Of a stretch of DNA of 64,000 bases, positions 1-7,180 are shown piece by piece. The DNA is taken from the NCBI RefSeq assembly GCF_002433005.1, contig NZ_DJHF01000017.1, positions 97,643 to 161,642 of the forward strand, written 5' to 3'. Origin of the DNA: Acetomicrobium sp. UBA5826 (lineage in GTDB: Bacteria; Synergistota; Synergistia; Synergistales; Acetomicrobiaceae). The notes beneath the pieces were generated by a model. It was not told where the DNA came from and did not search any database. It worked only from the letters and a program-made list of their open reading frames with translations. How positions within the stretch are numbered: the stretch's first letter is position 1; each line of letters opens with the position of its first letter. A program made the position numbers and the translations under genes.

Positions 1-46
1 CCCTGCTCCCAAAGCAGGTGCGCTAACCAGACTGCGCTACGCCCCG
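1..46 (-). tRNA. tRNA-Pro (TGG anticodon), 3' part outside the window
   Basis: On the minus strand the sequence begins CGGGGCGTAGCGC, with a D-arm and an anticodon loop reading TTTGGGA inside a CCTGC/GCAGG stem, which gives a TGG (proline) anticodon. The gene runs off the left edge, so the T arm and acceptor 3' side are not visible. It lies just downstream of tRNA-Ala in the same direction, so the two are probably co-transcribed. Confidence 0.9.
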
Positions 47-57
47 AATTTTTTTAT

Positions 58-132
58 TGGTGGAGCTGGGGGGACTCGAACCCCCGACCTTTTCCGTGCG
101 AAGGAAACGCGCTCCCTCTGCGCTACAGCCCC
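58..132 (-). tRNA. tRNA-Ala (CGC anticodon)
   Basis: A complete cloverleaf reads on the minus strand. The acceptor is GGGGCTG/CAGCTCC and contains the G3:U70 pair that marks alanine tRNAs. The anticodon stem is TTTCC/GGAAA with loop TTCGCAC (anticodon CGC), followed by a T arm with GTTCGAGTC. The 3' CCA is encoded at 58-60. Confidence 0.95.
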
Positions 133-145
133 TTAAGCGAAATTC

Positions 146-175
146 ATTGTAAGCGTCTTATCGCTCGCTTGTCAA
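146..175 (-). promoter_or_regulatory. Sigma-70-type promoter of the tRNA-Ala/tRNA-Pro unit
   Basis: On the minus strand a TTGACA -35 box (170-175) and a TACAAT -10 box (146-151) are 18 bp apart. This places the start of transcription a few bases before the tRNA-Ala 5' end at 132. The -35 box is shared face to face with a plus-strand promoter. Confidence 0.7.
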
Positions 176-197
176 GCATCATTACATGTGATATGGT
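169..197 (+). promoter_or_regulatory. Candidate promoter of the ttuB-ttuA-rqcH operon
   Basis: TTGTCA (169-174) and TATGGT (192-197) are 17 bp apart on the plus strand and would give a leader of about 50 nt before the GTG at 253. The -35 box overlaps the opposite-strand tRNA promoter. The -10 box is weak (4 of 6 consensus bases). Confidence 0.45.
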
Positions 198-252
198 ATT
201 TTTTCGCGTCAATCCCTGTTCATTATTAACAGCACAAGGGGGCTCTGAAATA

Positions 253-441
253 GTGAGGGTTCGCTACAATAGTGAAGTGCTTGAATTTAAAGAGACGATG
301 TCAGTAAATAAACTTTTAAAAAAAATGGCTTTAAATAAAGGCGAAGTGGTCGTCATAAGAAATGGAGCAATCGTTACCGAGGACGAGATGCTCAATCCTG
401 ACGACGAAGTCCGGATCATCGATACCGTCAGCGGAGGTTAA
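253..441 (+). CDS. ThiS/MoaD-family sulfur carrier, probable TtuB-like tRNA thiolation partner
   Basis: A 62-residue beta-grasp protein of the ThiS/MoaD/TtuB superfamily ending in the Gly-Gly tail (VSGG) that is adenylated and thiocarboxylated in this family. The GTG at 253 is chosen because AAGGGGG lies about 10 nt upstream; the longer frame opening at 169 would start inside the promoter -35 box. The stop is only 6 bp before the next gene, a TtuA-type thiolase, so I infer that this carrier delivers sulfur for 2-thiouridine synthesis in tRNA rather than for thiamine or molybdopterin. A general ThiS role remains possible because no thiG, thiF or moaE is nearby. No dedicated activating enzyme is seen in the window. 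Confidence 0.8.
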   Translation: MRVRYNSEVLEFKETMSVNKLLKKMALNKGEVVVIRNGAIVTEDEMLNPDDEVRIIDTVSGG

Positions 442-447
442 GCATCT

Positions 448-1350
448 ATGAAGTGCAGAATTTGCCGTGAAAAGGCCATTATAGGCTTGCCTCAACATAA
501 TTTAGCCCTATGTGCCGATCACTTCGACAATTGGATGTTGAAACGAGCTGCCAAAGCTATAGATGAATTCAAGATGTTTACCAAAGATAGCAAGATATTG
601 GTAGCCGTATCTGGCGGCAAGGATAGTTTGGCGCTTTGGGATATACTCACTCGCCTCGACTACAATGCTCATGGCTTGTACATAAATTTAGGCATAAAAG
701 AAAATGATTACTCCGATGAAAGCGAAGAGCTCTCGAGGACATTTGCAAATCGTATCGGGAAAAAGTTACACGTCATAAACGTCAAAGAGCTTCATGGCAT
801 GTCAATTCCCGATAAGGCGTATTCAAAAAAGCGCAAGACCTGCTCAGTATGCGGAGTAACGAAGAGGTATTACATGAACAAAACGGCCAGAGAGGGAAAT
901 TTTGACGTAATAGTCACAGGACACAATTTGGATGATCAGGCGGCTGCCCTACTTGGAAACTTTCTTTACTGGAAGTTCGATTATCTGGCCAAAGGAGCGC
1001 CTTACTCTCCTCCCCTTCGGAAGGGCGAATTTGCTAAGGCTAAACCGTTGATTCTTTGTACCGAGAAAGAAAATACTGTATATTGCTTGCTTCAGGGGAT
1101 TGATTATATCCAGAAGGAGTGTCCCTATTCCGAGGGTGCCACGTTCCTGCGTTGGAAACACATTCTAAATGAGATCGAAGAAAACTCTCCGGGTGCAAAA
1201 CAAGCTTTTTACCTCGGATATGTCAAATACATAGATATCTTTAAAGCCCGGAATATAGACATGCCTGACTCCCGCTGCGAGATCTGTGACATTCCTTCTT
1301 GGAATGAAGTCTGTTCTTTCTGCGCCTTATGGGATTTGAACAAAAAATAA
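448..1350 (+). CDS. ttuA: TtuA/Ncs6-family tRNA 2-thiolation enzyme
   Basis: A 300-residue N-type ATP pyrophosphatase of the TtuA/Ncs6/TtcA superfamily. It has an N-terminal zinc site (C3, C6, C22, H25), a PP-loop SGGKDS at residues 55-60, and the three Fe-S ligands typical of TtuA (C132 and C135 in CSVCG, C225 in ECPYS). The C-terminal zinc finger is CEIC...CSFC. The spacing matches TtuA enzymes, which activate tRNA U54 with ATP and take sulfur from a Gly-Gly carrier, a modification that stabilises tRNA in thermophiles. The carrier gene sits 6 bp upstream and the stop is 14 bp before the rqcH start. TtcA (s2C32) is the main alternative but lacks these end zinc fingers and does not use a ThiS-like partner. 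Confidence 0.85.
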   Translation: MKCRICREKAIIGLPQHNLALCADHFDNWMLKRAAKAIDEFKMFTKDSKILVAVSGGKDSLALWDILTRLDYNAHGLYINLGIKENDYSDESEELSRTFANRIGKKLHVINVKELHGMSIPDKAYSKKRKTCSVCGVTKRYYMNKTAREGNFDVIVTGHNLDDQAAALLGNFLYWKFDYLAKGAPYSPPLRKGEFAKAKPLILCTEKENTVYCLLQGIDYIQKECPYSEGATFLRWKHILNEIEENSPGAKQAFYLGYVKYIDIFKARNIDMPDSRCEICDIPSWNEVCSFCALWDLNKK

Positions 1351-1364
1351 AGGAGAAATCTCAA

Positions 1365-3011
1365 GTGCACTACGGACCGGAGATGACCCATGGTTGGGTT
1401 TTGGATATAAACGGGCGATTCGCAAACAAGAAACTTTACCGTTGTGAAGCCGGACCTGAATGGTTGGCATTACAGCTTGGGCATAACGGCGACTGGCTTT
1501 GGTTGAGTTGGGATAGTCGCTGTTGCGGGATAGCATTGATCGATAGATATGAATTGGAAATTTTAAAGGACCTCAAAGACAAAACTCACCCCATTTTTGG
1601 AGTCGTCAAAAGCCATATTGTCGGTGGGTCGTTGGTTCGTGCCTTTCAATTGAACAGAGATCGTGTATTAGTGTTGGAATTTTCAAGACCACTGGGAGCC
1701 GGAGTTGACGTTTCCCGCTTTATCGTATTTGAAGCAACGGGAAGACAGGCTAACTTGATTATTTTAGATGACAAAGAAAAAGTCATAGAGACCGCAAAAC
1801 ACGTTCACCCCGAAATAAACAGGTATAGATCCATACTTCCCGGGCTGCCTTATGTATCTCCTCCACCTTTCAGCGGTCCTGATGTTGAAAACTTCAGCAA
1901 AGAGGATATGACGAACTTAAAGAGGTACCGAGGCATTGGAGCCACTTTGGCCGGAATTTTGTCGAAGGAATGGGAAAATAAGTGCATCGATTTTGAACCC
2001 TATTTGCAGAAGCTTTACTTTCTCCCCTTAAGGGAATTAATTTGCCAGAATATAGACGGCTATTTGACCGTTTTTCCGATTATATTGGACAAAGCCTTGA
2101 AGTGCGACGAAACCCCCCTCCTTTTTTCCAGGAAGATCCTTTTTCAGTTTTTCGATCGAGAGAGAGAGGTTATGCTCCAACAAATACACAAAATCCTTGA
2201 TTCCGATAGGCGGAGATTATCGGATAAAATTAGGGGGTTATCGAACCTCATTTCCATGGTCGAGAAAGCAGAAAAATGGAATCACTACGGCACCCTGCTG
2301 TTATCCTATGCTCATGAGGTCCGCAAGGGGTCTTCTTCGGTTAAATTAAGGAGTTGGGACGAATGCTTCGGAACGGTTGAAATAGAACTTGATCCGAAGC
2401 TATCACCTATCGAAAACGCAAAAAGATACTTTAACCTTGCCAAAAAATATCATAGAGATCAAGAAAGGCTTCAAAGGGAAATGGAGACCTTACAGGCTTC
2501 CTTAAGGGAACTCGACGAATATCGTGATTTTGTCTCAATTTTAACCGACATTAGCGATATAAAAAAGATATTGGATGATTTTACGTTTAATGGCATCGGC
2601 ACTGAGGACTCAAAAAGAAAGAAAAGATACACCCCCCCTCATAAGAGGTTCGACCTCAAGGGCGGATACATCGTGTATGTCGGATTAAACGCAAAGGCAA
2701 ACAGATATGTTACATTTGAAGTAGCTTCGTCGGAGGACATTTGGTTTCATGCCAAGGAAGTTTCAGGATCACATGTAATTTTAAAATTATCTGGAAATGG
2801 GGCAAATGACAGATTAGTCGAATTCGCCGCTTCGTTGGCAGCCTATTACAGCAAGGCAAAAAATACATCATATCATATTGTTGACTACACTCTACGAAAG
2901 TATGTGAAGGCATTGCCAAAATCAGGCCCTGGACATGTCACCTATACCAACTTTTCTTCGATTCGAGTTTCGCCTAATTTGTGGCTCGAGCTCCTAAAAG
3001 AGCTTTCTTAA
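1365..3011 (+). CDS. rqcH: RqcH/NFACT-family ribosome quality-control protein
   Basis: A 548-residue protein of the Rqc2/RqcH (FbpA-like, NFACT) family. RqcH binds stalled 50S subunits carrying peptidyl-tRNA and recruits tRNA-Ala to add alanine tails that mark the nascent chain for degradation. The N-terminal NFACT-N region contains an Asp-Arg pair (D99-R100 in LNRDRVLVLEF), close to the pair known to be needed for tailing. A central helical coiled coil follows, then an NFACT-R domain with VGLNAKANRYVTF, DIWFHAKEVSGSHVI. The GTG at 1365 is chosen because AGGAG sits 9 nt upstream; an ATG at 1329 lies inside ttuA. The 3' end overlaps the convergent rluD by 38 bp. Confidence 0.85.
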   Translation: MHYGPEMTHGWVLDINGRFANKKLYRCEAGPEWLALQLGHNGDWLWLSWDSRCCGIALIDRYELEILKDLKDKTHPIFGVVKSHIVGGSLVRAFQLNRDRVLVLEFSRPLGAGVDVSRFIVFEATGRQANLIILDDKEKVIETAKHVHPEINRYRSILPGLPYVSPPPFSGPDVENFSKEDMTNLKRYRGIGATLAGILSKEWENKCIDFEPYLQKLYFLPLRELICQNIDGYLTVFPIILDKALKCDETPLLFSRKILFQFFDREREVMLQQIHKILDSDRRRLSDKIRGLSNLISMVEKAEKWNHYGTLLLSYAHEVRKGSSSVKLRSWDECFGTVEIELDPKLSPIENAKRYFNLAKKYHRDQERLQREMETLQASLRELDEYRDFVSILTDISDIKKILDDFTFNGIGTEDSKRKKRYTPPHKRFDLKGGYIVYVGLNAKANRYVTFEVASSEDIWFHAKEVSGSHVILKLSGNGANDRLVEFAASLAAYYSKAKNTSYHIVDYTLRKYVKALPKSGPGHVTYTNFSSIRVSPNLWLELLKELS

Positions 3012-3873
3012 GTTCCGAAGGCAAGAAGGACCTAAAAGTCATTATCCTGCCATCCCTAGGATGCGGAAAAGCAAGCTTCCATGCATGAAGAAAGAAACGG
3101 TCCTTGGGAACCCATTCTGCTTTCAAATTGCATCCGTAAAGCCTGTCTCCAACGATGGGACATCCCATATCCTTTAAATGAACCCTTATCTGATGGGTCC
3201 TGCCGGTGTGGATGGCGCAGCGTAAGAAAGAAAATTTATCGTTACTCCAAAGAACCTCATATTCTGTGATGGCCTCCCTGCCTCCAGATACGACAGCCAT
3301 CTTTAGCCGATTCTTCGGATGTCTGCCTATGGAGCTTGCAATAGTTCCCTTTCCTTTATTGGGATGTCCATATACTAAGGCTAGGTATTCTTTTTTCACA
3401 GAGCGCGCTTTAAAGGCATCTGTAAGTTTCTGTTTCGAGAAAAGGTTTCTGGCTATTACCATTAGTCCCGATGTTCCGGCATCCAGGCGATGGACTATAC
3501 CCGGTCTTCTCATATCCGAATCTGCAAGCTCAGGGTATCGATATACAAGCCCATGTACTAAGGTGCCGTACCAGTGACCAGCAGCAGGATGAACGACAAG
3601 GGGAGCAGGCTTATCTATAACTATAATATCGGCATCCTCGTAGAGCACTTCAAAATTTACAGGTTCAGGCTCGAGCATTGCCTCCTTCTCTTCATCATGG
3701 AAGCTCAGCTCGAGGTTCATGGCCTCTCTTACTTTCATCGATGGCTTAAAACCCGCTTCCCGCAGAGCTCTTTGAATTTGGCTTCGAGATCTGGTTGTTA
3801 TTTTGGACAAGGCAACGTCGAGTCTTTCACCTATAAATTCATCCGAAACGACGACTTCAACATTCTCAGCCAT
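2974..3873 (-). CDS. rluD: RluD-family 23S rRNA pseudouridine synthase
   Basis: This 299-residue RluA/RluD-family enzyme converts uridine to pseudouridine in large-subunit rRNA. An N-terminal S4 RNA-binding domain (about residues 12-60, ERLDVALSKITTRSRSQI) precedes the catalytic domain with the signature HRLDAGTSGLMVIARN, whose Asp is the nucleophile. It is the last gene of an ileS-dksA-rluD run and starts 15 bp after the DksA-like stop; a GGAG near that stop can serve as its ribosome binding site. The exact target uridines cannot be read from sequence. Its 3' end overlaps the oppositely oriented rqcH gene. Confidence 0.88.
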   Translation of the reverse strand: MAENVEVVVSDEFIGERLDVALSKITTRSRSQIQRALREAGFKPSMKVREAMNLELSFHDEEKEAMLEPEPVNFEVLYEDADIIVIDKPAPLVVHPAAGHWYGTLVHGLVYRYPELADSDMRRPGIVHRLDAGTSGLMVIARNLFSKQKLTDAFKARSVKKEYLALVYGHPNKGKGTIASSIGRHPKNRLKMAVVSGGREAITEYEVLWSNDKFSFLRCAIHTGRTHQIRVHLKDMGCPIVGDRLYGCNLKAEWVPKDRFFLHAWKLAFPHPRDGRIMTFRSFLPSELKKALLGARATN

Positions 3874-3887
3874 ATTCTAGGATATCG

Positions 3888-4256
3888 TCATCTCCGTTTA
3901 TCCATATTGGTTTTACAGGTTATGCAATAGCGAGACCACGGCATGGCCTGTAGCCGTTCATTTTCTATTACATTACCGCATCGTTCGCATAATCCAAACT
4001 TATCGCTCTTTTTTTCGAGCTTGGCAAGGGCATGGTCTATATCGGCAATCATTGCCTTTATACTCTCCAATTTCCCGGTTATTTGCTCACGGTCGAGCAT
4101 ATCCATTGCAGTATCAACAAGGTGATTTGTATCCAGCGTCGATAATTCACCCATATTGATGTCGGTCGCCTCAAGCAGCAGCGATTCCACCACTTTACTA
4201 AGCTCTTCCTTCTTCTGAATTAATTTCTTTTTCATGTCCTCGCAGTAATTGTCCAT
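3888..4256 (-). CDS. TraR/DksA-family C4 zinc-finger protein
   Basis: A 122-residue protein with an acidic helical coiled-coil N-terminal half and a C-terminal C4 zinc finger (CERCGN...CITC), as in the TraR/DksA family. Members act at the RNA polymerase secondary channel and influence stringent-response transcription; in some lineages the role is uncharacterised. The ATG at 4256 (MDNYCEDMKKKL) is chosen over an in-frame upstream start because the longer N-terminus overlaps ileS. The gene begins 28 bp after the ileS stop and is probably co-transcribed with it. The family assignment is firm; equating it with DksA function is inference. Confidence 0.8.
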   Translation of the reverse strand: MDNYCEDMKKKLIQKKEELSKVVESLLLEATDINMGELSTLDTNHLVDTAMDMLDREQITGKLESIKAMIADIDHALAKLEKKSDKFGLCERCGNVIENERLQAMPWSRYCITCKTNMDKRR

Positions 4257-4284
4257 TTTATACCAACGCCTGCCCCCATTCAGT

Positions 4285-7068
4285 TTACCGAGATTGTTGC
4301 AACACCTGATTACACCTGTTGCAAAGGCCGATTTCCGACACTTCAGGCGCATACATCCAGCATCTCGGACACTTCTCTCCCTTGGCCCTGGCAATGGCTA
4401 CTTCGACACCCGTCTCATCGTCATCGTGCATTACCGGCGCTTCCGGCAAATCTTCAACCCACTGAACGTCAGATACTATAAAAACTTCCTTCCACCAGTA
4501 GGAAGATAAGAGGTCCTTTAACTTTCTCGTTTCGTCATCAAGTTTTATGTTTACACAGGCTTCCAGAGATTGCCCAATCAGATCTTGGTTGCGGGCAATT
4601 TCGAGGCCTCTGCTTACCGCTCCCCGAAGCCATAGGATCCTGTCCCATTTCTCCTCCAGCGATTCGTGATAAAGATTCGAATCCAGGACAGGCCAATCCT
4701 CCAGAAATACGCTTTCGGAAAGCGAGTTATCTATTTGACGTAAGTACTGCCATACCTCTTCGGAAGTGAAGCTCAGTATGGGCGAAAGCATTAATGTTAA
4801 CTCCTTTATTATATTCCATAAGGCAGTCTGACAGCTTCTCCGCAATTTCGAGTCAGAAGCCTCCACGTAAAGTCGATCCTTATTCACGTCCAGATAAAAT
4901 GCCGAAAGCTCGTTGACGCACAGCTGATGAATCGTGAAGGTGGGAACATGAAATTCAAAGTTCTCAAATCCTTTGGTGACCTTGCTTATCACGCCCTGAA
5001 GTTTAGACAGTATCCAAAGGTCCATCTCCTCCATTTCCTCAAAGGGAACGCTGTCTTTATGGGGATCGAAATCGCTAAGGTTGCCAAGGATATATCGCAA
5101 AGTGTTTCTTATCCTTCTATAGGATTCGACCAAATTGCGCAATATGGTCTCCGATATCCTTATATCGTTTCTATAATCGGTAGAAGCAACCCATAGGCGC
5201 AATATATCTGCCCCGTATTTGCCTATGACCTCCTGGGGTTGTACCACATTACCGAGAGACTTTGACATCTTGCGGCCCTCACCGTCCACGATGAATCCAT
5301 GGGTTAACACCATCTCAAAGGGAGCTCTTCCTCTTGTGGCAACGGACGTAAGCAGAGAAGTTTGAAACCATCCTCTATGCTGGTCACTCCCCTCCAGATA
5401 CATTGTGGCAGGCCACTTCAGCTCGGGTCGTGTCGTCAGAACCGCCATGTGGCTAGTCCCCGAATCGAACCAAACGTCGAATATATCAGTCTCTTTTCGG
5501 AGGGACTTCGATTTGCATTTTGGACAAAAAGCAAGATCATCCAATAACTCCGCCGGTTCCAGCCGCCACCAGCAATCGCTACCTCCTTGGCTTACCTTCT
5601 CGCTTACCCTTCTAATGCGATCGCTTGTGAGAATTAGCTCTCCGCAGTCATTGCAATAAAATGCAGGTATGGGAACACCCCAAATCCTCTGCCTGCTGAT
5701 GCACCAATCCGACCTGTCTCTTACCATGTTGGCAATTCTGTCCTGTCCCCAGGAGGGTATCCATTGAACCGACGATATCGCCTTTAACGAATCATCCCTG
5801 AATTTTGACACGGCAATAAACCATTGATTCGTCGCCCTGAAAATAACCGGCTTTTTGCACCGCCAACAATGAGGATAGGAGTGCATTATCTTGCCCTCTC
5901 CCAAAAGCCTTCCTCTTTCCCTCAAAAGGCCCATCAATTTTTTAGATCCGTCATCCAGGCTTAAACCGCCAACTAACGGCGTCTCCGGGGTAAAATAGCC
6001 TCTGTCGTCGACGGGATTGTATATTTCGAGTCCATACCTTACTCCGGTTTCAAAGTCCTCGACGCCATGTCCCGGTGCAGTATGGACGCAACCGCTTCCT
6101 TCGTCCAAGGAGACATATTCTCCGAGGACGAACAATATCTCTCTGTCATCGTAGAAGGGATGAACGGCCTTCCGACCTTCTAATTCTTTTCCCTTTATCT
6201 CGTGAAGTATGCTGTCGAAATGAATACCTGTCTGCTGCTGGACCTTCTCAATCAGCCCCTTTGCCAATAAGAAGATCTTGTCCCCGGAACTCGCAAAGAC
6301 ATAATCGAAATCAGGATGGACAGCTATTGCTAGACTTGCGGGAAGAGTCCATGGCGTAGTAGTCCATATGATGGCATAGGCTTCTTTTCCCTTCAAAAAA
6401 GAAAAGTCGCTCGCATTCAATGAATAGGCGACGTATATAGATGGCGAATATATATCTTCGTATTCTATTTCTGCGGCTGCAAGTGCAGTTTGGCAATCCG
6501 TGCACCAGTAAATGGGCTTCTGGCCCCGATATACGTACCCATGGTCTACCATTTCTGCGAAAGCCTCAAGTTCAATAGCTTCATATTCCGGCTTGAAGGT
6601 GATATAAGGGTCTTCCCAATCTCCGATTACTCCCAAACGCTTAAACTCATCGCGTTGAACATCTATGTAGCGTTCCGCGTATTGCATGCATTTTTTTCTT
6701 AATTCGATGGGATCCAGGGAATCTTTATCGAGGCCCTCATCCTTCAGGGTTCTAAGCTCTATAGGAAGGCCGTGAGTATCCCAGCCGGGCACATAGGGCG
6801 CAAAATAACCCCTCATCCATTTATACTTAGGTATCATATCCTTTAATATTTTGTTAAAAGCAGTCCCGATGTGTATATTGCCGTTTGCATAAGGGGGACC
6901 GTCATGTAGGACAAAGGGTTCGGCACCCCTTCTTTTTTCCATTAATTTTTCGTAGATATCGATGTCCTCCCAGAACTTCAACATATTCAATTCTCTTTTT
7001 GCAAGGTTAGCTTTCATCGGAAATGAAGTTTTAGGCAAATTCAACGTGTCTTTATAGTCGTCCGGCAT
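4285..7068 (-). CDS. ileS: Isoleucyl-tRNA synthetase
   Basis: A 927-residue class I aminoacyl-tRNA synthetase that charges tRNA-Ile. It shows the HIGH-type motif (NGNIHIGTAFN near residue 65), a CP1 editing domain with WTTTPWTLPA, the KMSKS loop (GRKMSKSLGN near residue 600), an anticodon-binding domain and a C-terminal zinc finger CPRCW...CNRC. The zinc finger and length match the common bacterial form. AGGAGG lies 8 nt before the ATG. The upstream 110 bp contains a hairpin but no T-box motif, so no tRNA-sensing control is evident. Confidence 0.97.
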   Translation of the reverse strand: MPDDYKDTLNLPKTSFPMKANLAKRELNMLKFWEDIDIYEKLMEKRRGAEPFVLHDGPPYANGNIHIGTAFNKILKDMIPKYKWMRGYFAPYVPGWDTHGLPIELRTLKDEGLDKDSLDPIELRKKCMQYAERYIDVQRDEFKRLGVIGDWEDPYITFKPEYEAIELEAFAEMVDHGYVYRGQKPIYWCTDCQTALAAAEIEYEDIYSPSIYVAYSLNASDFSFLKGKEAYAIIWTTTPWTLPASLAIAVHPDFDYVFASSGDKIFLLAKGLIEKVQQQTGIHFDSILHEIKGKELEGRKAVHPFYDDREILFVLGEYVSLDEGSGCVHTAPGHGVEDFETGVRYGLEIYNPVDDRGYFTPETPLVGGLSLDDGSKKLMGLLRERGRLLGEGKIMHSYPHCWRCKKPVIFRATNQWFIAVSKFRDDSLKAISSVQWIPSWGQDRIANMVRDRSDWCISRQRIWGVPIPAFYCNDCGELILTSDRIRRVSEKVSQGGSDCWWRLEPAELLDDLAFCPKCKSKSLRKETDIFDVWFDSGTSHMAVLTTRPELKWPATMYLEGSDQHRGWFQTSLLTSVATRGRAPFEMVLTHGFIVDGEGRKMSKSLGNVVQPQEVIGKYGADILRLWVASTDYRNDIRISETILRNLVESYRRIRNTLRYILGNLSDFDPHKDSVPFEEMEEMDLWILSKLQGVISKVTKGFENFEFHVPTFTIHQLCVNELSAFYLDVNKDRLYVEASDSKLRRSCQTALWNIIKELTLMLSPILSFTSEEVWQYLRQIDNSLSESVFLEDWPVLDSNLYHESLEEKWDRILWLRGAVSRGLEIARNQDLIGQSLEACVNIKLDDETRKLKDLLSSYWWKEVFIVSDVQWVEDLPEAPVMHDDDETGVEVAIARAKGEKCPRCWMYAPEVSEIGLCNRCNQVLQQSR

Positions 7069-7098
7069 TTACAAAACCTCCTAGAATCGTTGTTTAAG

Positions 7099-7128
7099 AA
7101 GGTGCCGCAAAGACATAAGCGGCACCTT
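7099..7128 (-). terminator. Stem-loop between the TRAP permease gene and ileS
   Basis: A perfect 10-bp stem (AAGGTGCCGC/GCGGCACCTT) with a 10-nt loop lies downstream of the TRAP permease and 30 bp before ileS. It lacks a long T tract, so termination may be partial or the hairpin may serve mRNA processing. Confidence 0.6.
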
Positions 7129-7180
7129 ATAAAGTGCATTATACACATAATGACATGAATATAGTACCCTTATTTATTTT

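Noticed and set aside
169..252. A longer N-terminus for the sulfur carrier starting at a TTG
   Set aside because: The TTG lies in the -35 box of the promoter; the residues do not belong to the beta-grasp fold and a better ribosome site is at the GTG at 253.
3081..3930. Several plus-strand reading frames opposite rluD
   Set aside because: They are antisense to a gene with clear catalytic motifs and have no domain of their own.
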